From NCBI RefSeq assembly GCF_007744075.1, contig NZ_CP036266.1, positions 1,915,655 to 1,979,654 of the forward strand: 64,000 nucleotides of DNA, written 5' to 3'. The notes under the pieces were generated by a model. It saw only the letters and a list, made by a program, of their open reading frames with translations. It made no database searches and was not told the origin of the DNA. The translations under genes were made by a program, and so were the position numbers. This stretch comes from Gimesia chilikensis (GTDB lineage: Bacteria > Planctomycetota > Planctomycetia > Planctomycetales > Planctomycetaceae). Positions 35,236-43,725 of this stretch are shown here, one piece after another. The stretch's first letter is position 1. Every line of letters starts with the position of its first letter.

Positions 35236-37923
35236 TCAGGGGCGTTCCCAGATCGCGGGCAGTTTGTGGGATGCTTCGCCGTAGGTCTGGGAGACGATAA
35301 ATCCACTGGCCTGCGACGTGTAAAAGATCCGTCCGTTGGAAACAACGGCTCCCAGGCATTCCCGCGAATCGATGGCGGGGCCCGTGGAGACCAGCTTGCC
35401 TTCGTCAGACAGGTCGATCATGTCCATATTGGCTCCGAGTACATAAGGTTCGGAGAGGGTAAAACGGCAGCAGGCATAGTTGTGGCCGATGCTGCTGACG
35501 ACTTTGCCCGTTTTATGGTCGAAGACATTTCCTTTGCCGCGGAGGGCATTGGAGAAAATGTAATCCTTGCCAACGGTCACCACGTTGAGTGCAGAGGTGA
35601 CGGCATCAGACTGCCAGACCAGGGAGCCATCCTTGGCATCCAGGCACCAGACGAAACGGTCCTGGGTACTTTCATTGGCGCGATTATAGCCGCCGATATA
35701 AACCCGGCCGTCGCGGGCACTCAGTGTGCATTTCGAAGTGACATAATACTTATTAGTCAGCCAGATCACTTCGCCTGTTTTGGGATCCAGGCAGGCGGTG
35801 ATGCCGTTATTTTCAACGGGCAAGCCACGGCGTCTGCGTTGACTGCTGGCATAACCAAAGAAGGTCGAGTAATAAAGTTTGCCATCCAGAATGGCGATGC
35901 CACAGTCGTTGCCGCCACGTCCGTAGTCGGAGAAATCTTTTTCCCAGACGACTTTACCGGTATCCAGATCCCAGGCCCAGATGCGGGGACGATGATCTTT
36001 GGGATAGTAGGGGTTGTCGTTGGAATAGATCCAGCTCATCACTTCGCGACCGTCGGTAGTTTCAACCGGTTTGCCGCCGAAGGTGAAGGCTTTCTCGGTT
36101 CCCTGAGGAGCGTACTCTCCAGAGCCGGAAGCATAGATGGCAATGTTACCGTGTACCACGGGCGGGAACTGGCGGCTCCAGCTGGGAGATCCGGTAAAGG
36201 GGGCTTCCCAGAGCATTTCTCCGGTAGCGGCATCAAGACAACGCATGCGGGATTTTTTGATACCGGCCTGCGGAATCAGCAGTTTCTCATTGATATAGAG
36301 CGGGGACGTAAAGGAGAGATAAACGTCGGGCCAATAACGTCTCCAGAGCAGACGCCCGGTGTCCTGTTCGTAAGCAATGATCTGGCCTTCGGCGGTGTGG
36401 GTATAAAGACGACCGCCGCCACATACGGGCAGATGTTTGACGGTTCCTTCCAGACGTCGGGCCCAGCGCATTCTCAATGGGGGCTTCAAACCCTGTTCGT
36501 TGGCGTTGGTGCCCCCGAAGTCGCCGTAATTGGTGTACCAGTTAAACTGGGGATCTGCCAGCGGGCCAGTGAGGGGGCTGCGGATTTTCCAGACCAGCAG
36601 GTTCTGATCGGGCAGGGGAGTCTGTTCGGTTGGCGTTTTACCATCGGCCTGCAGGACGTAGAGATATCCATCTTCACAGGGGACGTAGATTTTCTGATCG
36701 GCGACCGCTACCGAAGCGGTGATCGGAGCGTCGAATGCGGTGCTGAAGGTGACAGCGTCTCCACCGGCAAGAGGGACAACATAAAGTTTTCCGTCCAGGC
36801 CGCCGTAGATCGCATATTTCTCAGTCAGGACCGGAGAGGCGACCGAGGGGGCTTTGCAGAGAACTTCTGTGGATTCGTCATCGAGTTTGTGGCGACACAA
36901 GCCGAGTCCCGCTTCGGGGCGGACACGGTAGACATCATTTCCCCGAATACTGACGGAGGCAAAGCTCAGCAGACCGGGATCCCGAATCGAGGTCTGAGTT
37001 CCTTTGACGTAGTCGGCTTCGATTTTTCCGTCTTTCAGTCGCATGACTTCAACTCGGCCCGCGTTATCACGGCGATGCCATTGCACGAAGACGTTGCCAG
37101 CTTCATCGGCACTTTGCCCAAAGGTCGCGGGGTACTCCGATCCAGCGTACTTGGGGATTTCGCCAACCACCTGCAGACGGGGGGCGGTCCCTGTGTCTTC
37201 AAGGAAAACGGTGCGACCACCGGCGGGAACGACGATGCTGTTACCAGCGAGACAGATGTCACGCGAGCAGACAAAGTGATCGCGCCAGGTGACGCGGTCT
37301 TTACGATGTTTAAGCCAGTCAGCGCCGCTCCAGCGGTTGCCGTCAAAGTCGACAACTTCTTTGACGAAGTCCCAGGTCCAGATGACGTCACCTGCCGGTT
37401 TGACGGCATAGACCTGCGCACCAAGCGTGGCAAAGTAAACGCGATCACCTTTCACAGCGGGGGCGGAGAAAATCGGTTCCTGGCAGTCAATTTCTTTGAC
37501 GACGGTACCGTCATTCACATTCAATACATAATAGTAACCAGCGGTGGTACCGACGTGGAGATATTCATCAATGATGGCGGGAGATGCGACATTGTTACAG
37601 TTGCCTGCGCCGCCGCGGGTCGCGAATTTCCAGATGACGTTGTTGGTCTTCGTATCAATGGCGAAGACAACCCCCGAGCCATCGATCACGAAGACTTTGT
37701 TGTGGCTGACGACCGGCGAGGTAAACAGGGCATCGGTCAGAGGGATTGCGGCTGTGATAGAGAGAGGCGTTTCAATTTTACGATCAGCGACATTGCCAGA
37801 GTGGGTGGGAGTCCCTTTCAGCTGCAGCCAGTCTTCGGCCTGAAGCGCGGTTGTCGTGCAGACGATCAGCACCAGGCAGATACGAAGCGGAAGTAGACAA
37901 CAGCTGGCGGCGGCTCTTATCAT
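35236..37923 (-). CDS. Exported PQQ-type (BamB-like) beta-propeller protein
   Basis: 895 residues with a signal peptide (LLPLRICLVLIVCTTTALQAEDW). Repeated blades of the PQQ enzyme-repeat type are visible along its length: DGSGVVFAIDTKTNNVIWKF, GGRLYTHTAEGQIIAYEQDTGRLLWR, DLDTGKVVWEK, DPKTGEVIWLT, DAKDGSLVWQS. The length allows about two eight-bladed propellers. No quinoprotein catalytic signature was seen, so a binding or scaffolding role is as likely as catalysis. Monocistronic. The opposite strand carries a 942-codon open frame that is a shadow of this gene. Confidence 0.82.
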   Translation of the reverse strand: MIRAAASCCLLPLRICLVLIVCTTTALQAEDWLQLKGTPTHSGNVADRKIETPLSITAAIPLTDALFTSPVVSHNKVFVIDGSGVVFAIDTKTNNVIWKFATRGGAGNCNNVASPAIIDEYLHVGTTAGYYYVLNVNDGTVVKEIDCQEPIFSAPAVKGDRVYFATLGAQVYAVKPAGDVIWTWDFVKEVVDFDGNRWSGADWLKHRKDRVTWRDHFVCSRDICLAGNSIVVPAGGRTVFLEDTGTAPRLQVVGEIPKYAGSEYPATFGQSADEAGNVFVQWHRRDNAGRVEVMRLKDGKIEADYVKGTQTSIRDPGLLSFASVSIRGNDVYRVRPEAGLGLCRHKLDDESTEVLCKAPSVASPVLTEKYAIYGGLDGKLYVVPLAGGDAVTFSTAFDAPITASVAVADQKIYVPCEDGYLYVLQADGKTPTEQTPLPDQNLLVWKIRSPLTGPLADPQFNWYTNYGDFGGTNANEQGLKPPLRMRWARRLEGTVKHLPVCGGGRLYTHTAEGQIIAYEQDTGRLLWRRYWPDVYLSFTSPLYINEKLLIPQAGIKKSRMRCLDAATGEMLWEAPFTGSPSWSRQFPPVVHGNIAIYASGSGEYAPQGTEKAFTFGGKPVETTDGREVMSWIYSNDNPYYPKDHRPRIWAWDLDTGKVVWEKDFSDYGRGGNDCGIAILDGKLYYSTFFGYASSQRRRRGLPVENNGITACLDPKTGEVIWLTNKYYVTSKCTLSARDGRVYIGGYNRANESTQDRFVWCLDAKDGSLVWQSDAVTSALNVVTVGKDYIFSNALRGKGNVFDHKTGKVVSSIGHNYACCRFTLSEPYVLGANMDMIDLSDEGKLVSTGPAIDSRECLGAVVSNGRIFYTSQASGFIVSQTYGEASHKLPAIWERP

Positions 37924-38142
37924 TTTCAGTCTTTCTCAGGCTGCAACAATGAGGATCACGGGGGGGACTCACGGGGCAAACTGTCGGCAAGTTAACTGAT
38001 AACACGGGTCTGGCTGGTCATTCAGGTAGGATTTGGTAACGCGTTTTGCCAGACGATCTGTATTCGATCATAGGCAGGAAAAATCAGGGAGTCTACAATT
38101 TTTCTTCAAATTCAGCAGATTTCTGAATGTTCTTTACAAGGC

Positions 38143-38174
38143 AAAAAAAACGGCTTCCCGAGAGGAAGCCGTTT
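38143..38174 (-). terminator. Intrinsic terminator after cassette 3
   Basis: Read on the minus strand: AAACGGCTTCC, a TCTC loop, GGGAAGCCG and a run of eight T. It lies 27 bp after the DUF1501 stop. Confidence 0.88.
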
Positions 38175-38200
38175 GCTGGTTTCAGTTGGAAGGCCCTGAT

Positions 38201-39511
38201 TTAGAGCAGTTTCAGTACCGGATCGCCATCGTGGGCCACCTTGAAGGGGCGACCGTTGGGGGAGAAAATTTCCTTGTCGATGGGAAGTCCCAGGGCAGTG
38301 GCGATGGTGGCATTGAAGTCAGCCGGAAGTACGCCGTCCGTTTCGACACTTTGTCCACCTTTATCCGACTTACCGTAGAACTGACCACCCTTGATGCCGC
38401 CACCCATCAGGGCTGCTGAGAAGACACCGGGGTGATGGTCACGGCCGGCATTCTGGTTGATTACCGGGGTTCGACCGAATTCGGTGGTGAGCACGACGAG
38501 GGTCTCGTCGAGCAGGCCGCGGTCGGAGAGATCCTGAAGCAGGTTCCCGAGTGCTTTATCAAGGATACCTGTCTTGTTGGGCAGGATGTTATCATCATAA
38601 ATGTCGCGGTGCATGTCCCAGCCACCGAAGGTGACTTCAACACAGCGGACATTGTTTTCCACGAGACGACGGGCCAGCATACAACCCTGTCCAAAGGAGT
38701 TGCGACCATAGCGGTCCCGGTCTTCGGCTTTTTCTTCATTCAGGTCGAATGCTTTCAGCTCATCGCTGGACAGCAGGTTCGTTGCCTGAGAATAGAAGTC
38801 GGTGTAGGCGACTACGCTCTCGTTTTTGAACTTCTTCTGAAACTTCTGATCGAATTTGTTGATCAGGTTCATGCGTTTTTCGAAGGAGTTATCCGAGAGA
38901 TAAGAAGGAGCGTCGGTATTTTCCAGCCCCCGGTTGGGATCGCCAATCGGCAGCGGGCTGAAAGAAGGATCGAAGAAACCGGCGCTGGGGTGCCGAGCGG
39001 GCGAACTGATGAGTACGGTATCCGGCAGGTTCTTGTTTTGTCGGCCATTGAATTTCTGAATCCAGGGACCCATGCTGGGGTGCCGGGTCGAAGCGATTTC
39101 CTTGTAGCTGGTCCGCATCAGGTATTCTCCGGGGCCATGGGCACCGGTTTCTGTGTACATGGAATTGATGACGGCCATCTTGTCGAAATTTTCTGCCAGG
39201 GTCGGCAGGTGTTCGGAAATCTGGGCACCGGCTACGTTGGTTTTGATTCCCTTGGTTTCTCCCTGGTTCTTGTGACCCGGTTTCAGGTCGAAAGTATCCA
39301 GGTGAGTCATGGCGCCAGCCATGTAGAGATAGATCAGGCGTTTGGCTTTGCCACCTTTACCCTGAGTCTTGTCACCTTTTTTCTTGGCGGGAGCTGCGTT
39401 TACGATGTTATTAAACATCGGAAGCACGCTGACTCCCAGTGCGGATTTGGCCGCGTATTCAAGAAACTGCCGACGTCCCTGTCCATCCAGTTTTGAGAGT
39501 AAGTCTCGCAT
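38201..39511 (-). CDS. DUF1501 protein, cassette 3
   Basis: 436 residues. The N-terminus has [20 protein letters not shown], a TAT-like signal, then a Lys/Gly-rich spacer and the DUF1501 domain ([57 protein letters not shown]). It is clearly more distant from the other two copies than they are from each other: the HGGPSH block is AGAMTH and the GRDHNPQGY block is GRDHHPGVF. Transcribed after the DUF1549/DUF1553 gene (81 bp gap) and ended by a strong terminator. Confidence 0.85.
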   Translation of the reverse strand: MRDLLSKLDGQGRRQFLEYAAKSALGVSVLPMFNNIVNAAPAKKKGDKTQGKGGKAKRLIYLYMAGAMTHLDTFDLKPGHKNQGETKGIKTNVAGAQISEHLPTLAENFDKMAVINSMYTETGAHGPGEYLMRTSYKEIASTRHPSMGPWIQKFNGRQNKNLPDTVLISSPARHPSAGFFDPSFSPLPIGDPNRGLENTDAPSYLSDNSFEKRMNLINKFDQKFQKKFKNESVVAYTDFYSQATNLLSSDELKAFDLNEEKAEDRDRYGRNSFGQGCMLARRLVENNVRCVEVTFGGWDMHRDIYDDNILPNKTGILDKALGNLLQDLSDRGLLDETLVVLTTEFGRTPVINQNAGRDHHPGVFSAALMGGGIKGGQFYGKSDKGGQSVETDGVLPADFNATIATALGLPIDKEIFSPNGRPFKVAHDGDPVLKLL

Positions 39512-39592
39512 AAGTATGCCTTTGATTTAATTAAAATTTGATTTTGTATTGAGTCAAAGCCGCACCAGGCTGTGCTGGCGCGGCTGAAGTTT

Positions 39593-41575
39593 TTATTGAA
39601 TGAACAGGAACTCGCGAGTATTCACGAGTGCCCAGATCACGTTTCCGTAACCGGCGGCGCCGTTGGTTTCGATTTCCTCCATCGCGAGTTTGAGTTCATC
39701 GCTGTCGGGGTAACGATTCAGAATCGTCATGAAGACCACTTCGATCCCTTCCTTGAGCGATTTCGACTCAATCACGTTGTTGTAAATCGTAGAGCCTTTT
39801 TCGAGCATCATGTGGGTCACGGGACCGTTGAACATGAACAGGACTTGTGGTACCGAACCGCCATCGGAGGAAGCTGAAATCAGTTCGCGATCCGACTGAC
39901 CGAACGTACGCAGGAAGTGGCTGGGAGAGACGGGGGACGGCAGCTCCGAGGCCCGTGCCAGCAACTGACCTTTGTACTTGTACTTCTTTTCCCGTTTGTA
40001 GCGGGTGCGGTCAATCTCTTCCCGTTTCTGTTCATCTGCGTCGAGGACTTCCCGGGCAGAAGCCTTGTTCAGATCGACAGAAATGATTTCCGTTTCCATT
40101 TCCGCAGGCAGTTCGCGGTATTCTTCCGGTTTGACGACAGCCAGGGTCAGGAAGGAATCCCAGGCCTGCTCTGCAGTCATCCGACGCAGTACCGGGCCGG
40201 GGAAATGGTAGTACTCGCTGAGCGGTACGTCTTCCGTGGAAGCCTGCCGCTGATAGGTTTTCGTATTGTACAGAATTCGCAGGTACTCTTTCATGTCGAA
40301 GTTGAGTCGTTTCATCTCAGCTTCGAGATGCTTCATCAGTTCGGGGTTCTCTGCGACGGTATCGTCCATCATGTCATCGACGGGTTCGATCTGTCCGCGT
40401 CCAAAGGCCTGTTTCCAGAGCCGGTTGGCAATGGTCTTAGCGAAACGTGGATTGTTCTTGGAAACCATCCAGCGGGCGAAGGCCTCGCGGGGTGTTTCTC
40501 CCGGTTTCACAACAACAGCTTCACCGAAGATCGTTTTCGGCTCAACAACCGATTTTGGTTTGGCATCGCTGTAGGCGTAGTCGTGTGGCAGACGAATCTT
40601 GCGATTGGCCTGGTCGTTCACGACCATCATATTGACCCGGATCATACGGTTGAATCGTCCCTGATTGCGGCGGCGATCCTTTTCATCCTGATCAAGGTCC
40701 TGATATTCTTGACGGAGACGACGATTCGGGTCGCCTTCCATGTAGTAGCGTTTATCACCCCCGCTGGCACGCGTAGACGTTCCAAAGGTGAAGGCGGCCA
40801 TTTCATAGAATTCTTTCTGCTTCCAGCGATCGAAGGGGTGATCGTGGCACTGAGCACAGCCGATGCGGGTTCCCAGGAAAATCCGAACGGTGTTATTCAT
40901 GTTGTCCAGGGGCATACCGGAATCACGCTGCATGTAGCCGGTGGCGGGGTTTTCCCAGATCAAACCTTCGGCGGTGATCATTTCGGAAACCATTTTGTCC
41001 CAAGGCTTATTTTCGGCCAGAGACTGTTTGATCCACTGCCGGTAGGGAGCACCGTCAACGTTATTGTTCAGACGGTCGGTATATCGCAGGACGTCAGCCC
41101 AGTAATTGTAATAGTGGCTGGCGTAGCCATCGCTGTCCAGCAGACGGTCAATCAGCCGCTGACGTTTGTCAGGATGTCGCGATGCGAGGAAGTACTTGGT
41201 TTCCCGGTAGGTGGGAATGGTGCCCGTAATGTCCAGGTAGATGCGACGCAGAAACTGAGCGTCGTCAGTCATCGGATTGGGTTTGACGTTATATTTCTTA
41301 TAGTTGGCTTCTACCAGACGATCGATTTCCTCAGCTGAACGCAGGGCGGAAGCCTGTTTCACGGGATCGACGGGTTTCGACTTGACCATGAAACGCGGCG
41401 GTAGCGGTTCTTCTTTTTTCTCTGCCGGTTTCTTTCTGACGGGTTTTCTACGTGGGGCAGCTTCCGAATCGGGCAGGCTGGTAACCACCAGTACTGCCAA
41501 TACCACAAGACAACTTGCACTCAGCTTACCATACCACGCAAAACCTGCGCGGTTACGGACTTGTTCTCCTGACAT
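39593..41575 (-). CDS. DUF1549-DUF1553 protein without N-terminal cytochrome, cassette 3
   Basis: 660 residues. Signal-type hydrophobic segment at about 20-38 followed by a Lys/Arg/Pro-rich linker (APRRKPVRKKPAEKKEE). DUF1549 occupies about 80-270 and contains CAQCH at 240-244 with DHPFDRW; DUF1553 fills the C-terminus with RFAKTIANRLWKQAFG and VPQVLFMFNGP. Unlike the other two copies it has no PSCyt1 CxxCH domain and no carbohydrate-binding-like insert, which explains its smaller size. GGGAG lies ten bases before the ATG. Operon leader for the DUF1501 gene downstream. Confidence 0.85.
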   Translation of the reverse strand: MSGEQVRNRAGFAWYGKLSASCLVVLAVLVVTSLPDSEAAPRRKPVRKKPAEKKEEPLPPRFMVKSKPVDPVKQASALRSAEEIDRLVEANYKKYNVKPNPMTDDAQFLRRIYLDITGTIPTYRETKYFLASRHPDKRQRLIDRLLDSDGYASHYYNYWADVLRYTDRLNNNVDGAPYRQWIKQSLAENKPWDKMVSEMITAEGLIWENPATGYMQRDSGMPLDNMNNTVRIFLGTRIGCAQCHDHPFDRWKQKEFYEMAAFTFGTSTRASGGDKRYYMEGDPNRRLRQEYQDLDQDEKDRRRNQGRFNRMIRVNMMVVNDQANRKIRLPHDYAYSDAKPKSVVEPKTIFGEAVVVKPGETPREAFARWMVSKNNPRFAKTIANRLWKQAFGRGQIEPVDDMMDDTVAENPELMKHLEAEMKRLNFDMKEYLRILYNTKTYQRQASTEDVPLSEYYHFPGPVLRRMTAEQAWDSFLTLAVVKPEEYRELPAEMETEIISVDLNKASAREVLDADEQKREEIDRTRYKREKKYKYKGQLLARASELPSPVSPSHFLRTFGQSDRELISASSDGGSVPQVLFMFNGPVTHMMLEKGSTIYNNVIESKSLKEGIEVVFMTILNRYPDSDELKLAMEEIETNGAAGYGNVIWALVNTREFLFIQ

Positions 41576-42123
41576 ACAAAACTCCCAGAGTCGTTCCTTG
41601 ATTTGTTTCAGAGATGACAGAAAACCAGAGATATGGCGATGTGATTCATCTGGTTTGATACCTCATATTTTATACAACTCGCATTAGCCAAGACTAATGC
41701 TAACCGGCTTTTTTTGGCTCAACTCCCGAAGAATTCATATTCGGGAACGGTACAAAAGGTAACTGTACTTCCCGGTACTATTCGAGCTGAATTCCGTCAG
41801 TTTGATCTGTACCGCTTGTAGGGTTTCAACGAGACCAGTGACAGGTTGCGGACGGGGTCGCAGAGAGCTAACGCTCCGGCATAGATATTTAACCGCCTGA
41901 GGTCAGTGAATCTCATTCGATATTTTGAAAAATTTCAGCATGTAAGCACTACCGCGCGTCAGCCATTTGAGGGCCAGGGAACGGTAAGAGTAAGTCTTGC
42001 CTTTCCAGGTAGTCCCCGCGATTGCTTGATTCAACCGCGCAGTCTGGTACAGTGGAATCTCATCCAGACTGGTCAGCGTGCTCAGACCCGAAACCCTCAG
42101 ATCATCAGCCAGGAGCAGTATTC
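41576..42123. other. Divergent promoter region with two inverted repeats
   Basis: 548 bp without a gene between divergent units. It holds GCATTAG-CCAAGA-CTAATGC (41681-41700, perfect seven-base arms) and CCCGAA-GAATTCATA-TTCGGG (41725-41745, perfect six-base arms). A T-run lies between them. They may be operators or hairpins; nothing else was recognised. Confidence 0.45.
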
Positions 42124-43554
42124 GTGAGATGTTTTCCCCGGAGCGTGGTGTTACAGACCCTGGTCTGTCTGTGCCTTTTTCTATCAGTTTCCCACCGTCC
42201 GCTCTGCGCGGCCGATGTCCCTCAACACCCGAATATTATTGTCGTGCTGGTGGACGATCTGCGGTGGGACGAACTGGGGTGCATGGGGCATCCGTTTGTC
42301 AGAACACCTCACATTGACCGAATCGCCCGGGAAGGGGCCCGCTTTCGCAACGCGTTCTGTTCGACCCCCCTCTGTTCGCCGGTCCGAGCCTGCCTGTTGA
42401 CGGGGCGTTATACTCACAATCATGGCATTCTGGATAACATCAATCGGAGCGAACACAGCCATACGCTTAAAACGTTTCCCCAGACACTGCAAAAAGCGGG
42501 TTACCAGACAGCCTATGTGGGTAAGTGGCACATGGGGAATGACGACACGGCCCGCCCCGGCTTTGATTACTGGGTGAGCATGAAAGGGCAGGGGACATCA
42601 TTCGACCCGGTTTTGAATATCAATGGAGAGCGGAAACAGTTTGAGGGACACACAACAGATGTGTTGAATCAAAAAGCGAATGAATTTCTTGAGCAGAATC
42701 AGGACAAGCCATTCTGCCTGTACATCGCCCAGAAAGCACTCCATCCCGAGCTGACACAGCGGGACGATGGAAGTATTACCGATCCCTCCGCCGCGAAGTT
42801 CATGCCGGCGAAGCGACACGAAAACCTCTACAGCGATGCTGCGATTCCCCGCCGTTTAAATGTGCTGGACGACCTGGAAGGAAAGACGGCGTTACAGAGA
42901 AAGATTTCCGGACTGCCCCCTCTCAGTCAGAAGACGGGGACCAGTGATGATGTCATTCGGGATCGTCTGCGGATGCTGGCCGGCATTGATGAGGGGGTGG
43001 GCATGTTACTGAATCTATTAGAGAAACAGGAGCGCCTCGATCAGACCGTGTTTGTCTTCACCAGCGATCACGGTTACTGGTATGGAGAACATGGCTTGAG
43101 TGTGGAACGTCGGCTGCCTTACGAAGAAGGGATACGCGTGCCACTGCTGGTCCGGTTTCCTCCCCTGGTCAAAGCCGGAACGCTGGTGGATGAGTTTGCT
43201 GTGAGTGTTGACCTGGCTCCCACGATGGTAGATCTGGCACACGTAAAATCAGATCAGAAATATGACGGACGCAGTCTGGTACCCCTGCTCAAGGGAGAGC
43301 ACCCAACTGACTGGCGCAAATCCATTCTGATCGAGTACAACAGCGATACGGTCTTTCCCCGACTGGACCGCATGGGGTACAAGGCAGTACGCACCCCTCA
43401 CTGGAAGTTGATTCAGTTCAATGAGCTGGAAGGGATGGACGAACTGTATGATGTGCAGAACGATCCCTACGAGTTCAAAAATGTGATCGATCAACCGGAA
43501 AACGAAAAAGTGGTCAAGCAACTGCAGGCAGAGCTGAAACGACTGATGCAGTAG
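42124..43554 (+). CDS. Exported sulfatase (type I, formylglycine-dependent family)
   Basis: 476 residues from a GTG at 42124 with AGGAG eight bases upstream; the open frame continues upstream to 42022 without a better start. Signal peptide ends near LCAADVPQ. The alkaline-phosphatase-like fold starts with PNIIVVLVDDLRWDELGCMG (metal-binding Asp44/Asp45). The sulfatase signature is LCSPVRACLLTGRYTHNHG: Cys84 in C-x-P-x-R, with Val at the usual Ser/Ala position. GKWHMG and FTSDHGYWYGEHG give further metal and sulfate-site residues. It removes sulfate from an unknown organic (probably glycan) ester. Maturation needs a formylglycine-generating enzyme, not present in the window. Confidence 0.9.
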   Translation: MRCFPRSVVLQTLVCLCLFLSVSHRPLCAADVPQHPNIIVVLVDDLRWDELGCMGHPFVRTPHIDRIAREGARFRNAFCSTPLCSPVRACLLTGRYTHNHGILDNINRSEHSHTLKTFPQTLQKAGYQTAYVGKWHMGNDDTARPGFDYWVSMKGQGTSFDPVLNINGERKQFEGHTTDVLNQKANEFLEQNQDKPFCLYIAQKALHPELTQRDDGSITDPSAAKFMPAKRHENLYSDAAIPRRLNVLDDLEGKTALQRKISGLPPLSQKTGTSDDVIRDRLRMLAGIDEGVGMLLNLLEKQERLDQTVFVFTSDHGYWYGEHGLSVERRLPYEEGIRVPLLVRFPPLVKAGTLVDEFAVSVDLAPTMVDLAHVKSDQKYDGRSLVPLLKGEHPTDWRKSILIEYNSDTVFPRLDRMGYKAVRTPHWKLIQFNELEGMDELYDVQNDPYEFKNVIDQPENEKVVKQLQAELKRLMQ

Positions 43555-43574
43555 CAGAGAATTCTCCCCCACAA

Positions 43575-43616
43575 GCGGAACTGCGCTCTGATTTCCAGTT
43601 TTTCGCGGAGTTCCGC
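43575..43616 (+). terminator. Hairpin after the sulfatase gene, possible terminator
   Basis: GCGGAACT pairs perfectly with AGTTCCGC over a 26-base loop and lies 20 bp past the stop. There is no terminal T-run, so termination is uncertain. Confidence 0.4.
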
Positions 43617-43626
43617 AAATCCTTCC

Positions 43627-43663
43627 TTCAATCTTCCCTGCAGGTCGCTCTATAATGAGCGAC
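43627..43663 (+). promoter_or_regulatory. Promoter with the -10 box inside a perfect palindrome
   Basis: GTCGCTC (43644-43650), TATAAT (43651-43656), GAGCGAC (43657-43663): a perfect seven-base inverted repeat whose spacer is an exact -10 consensus. TTCAAT at 43627-43632 is an 18 bp-spaced -35 candidate. Placed 63 bp before the dehydrogenase gene, it looks like an operator overlapping a promoter. Confidence 0.5.
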
Positions 43664-43725
43664 AGCGAATAAATTAAATAAGTTAATATATTGTCCCGCC
43701 TCAGTGATTTAAACAGGATCTGATT

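Noticed and set aside
35068-37896. A 942-codon open frame on the plus strand
   Set aside because: It lies wholly antisense to the PQQ-propeller gene, shows no recognisable domain, and reads like the low-complexity reverse frame of a gene with few reverse stops.
39917-41338. 473-codon plus-strand frame
   Set aside because: Antisense shadow of the DUF1549/DUF1553 gene; hydrophobic, repetitive, no domain.
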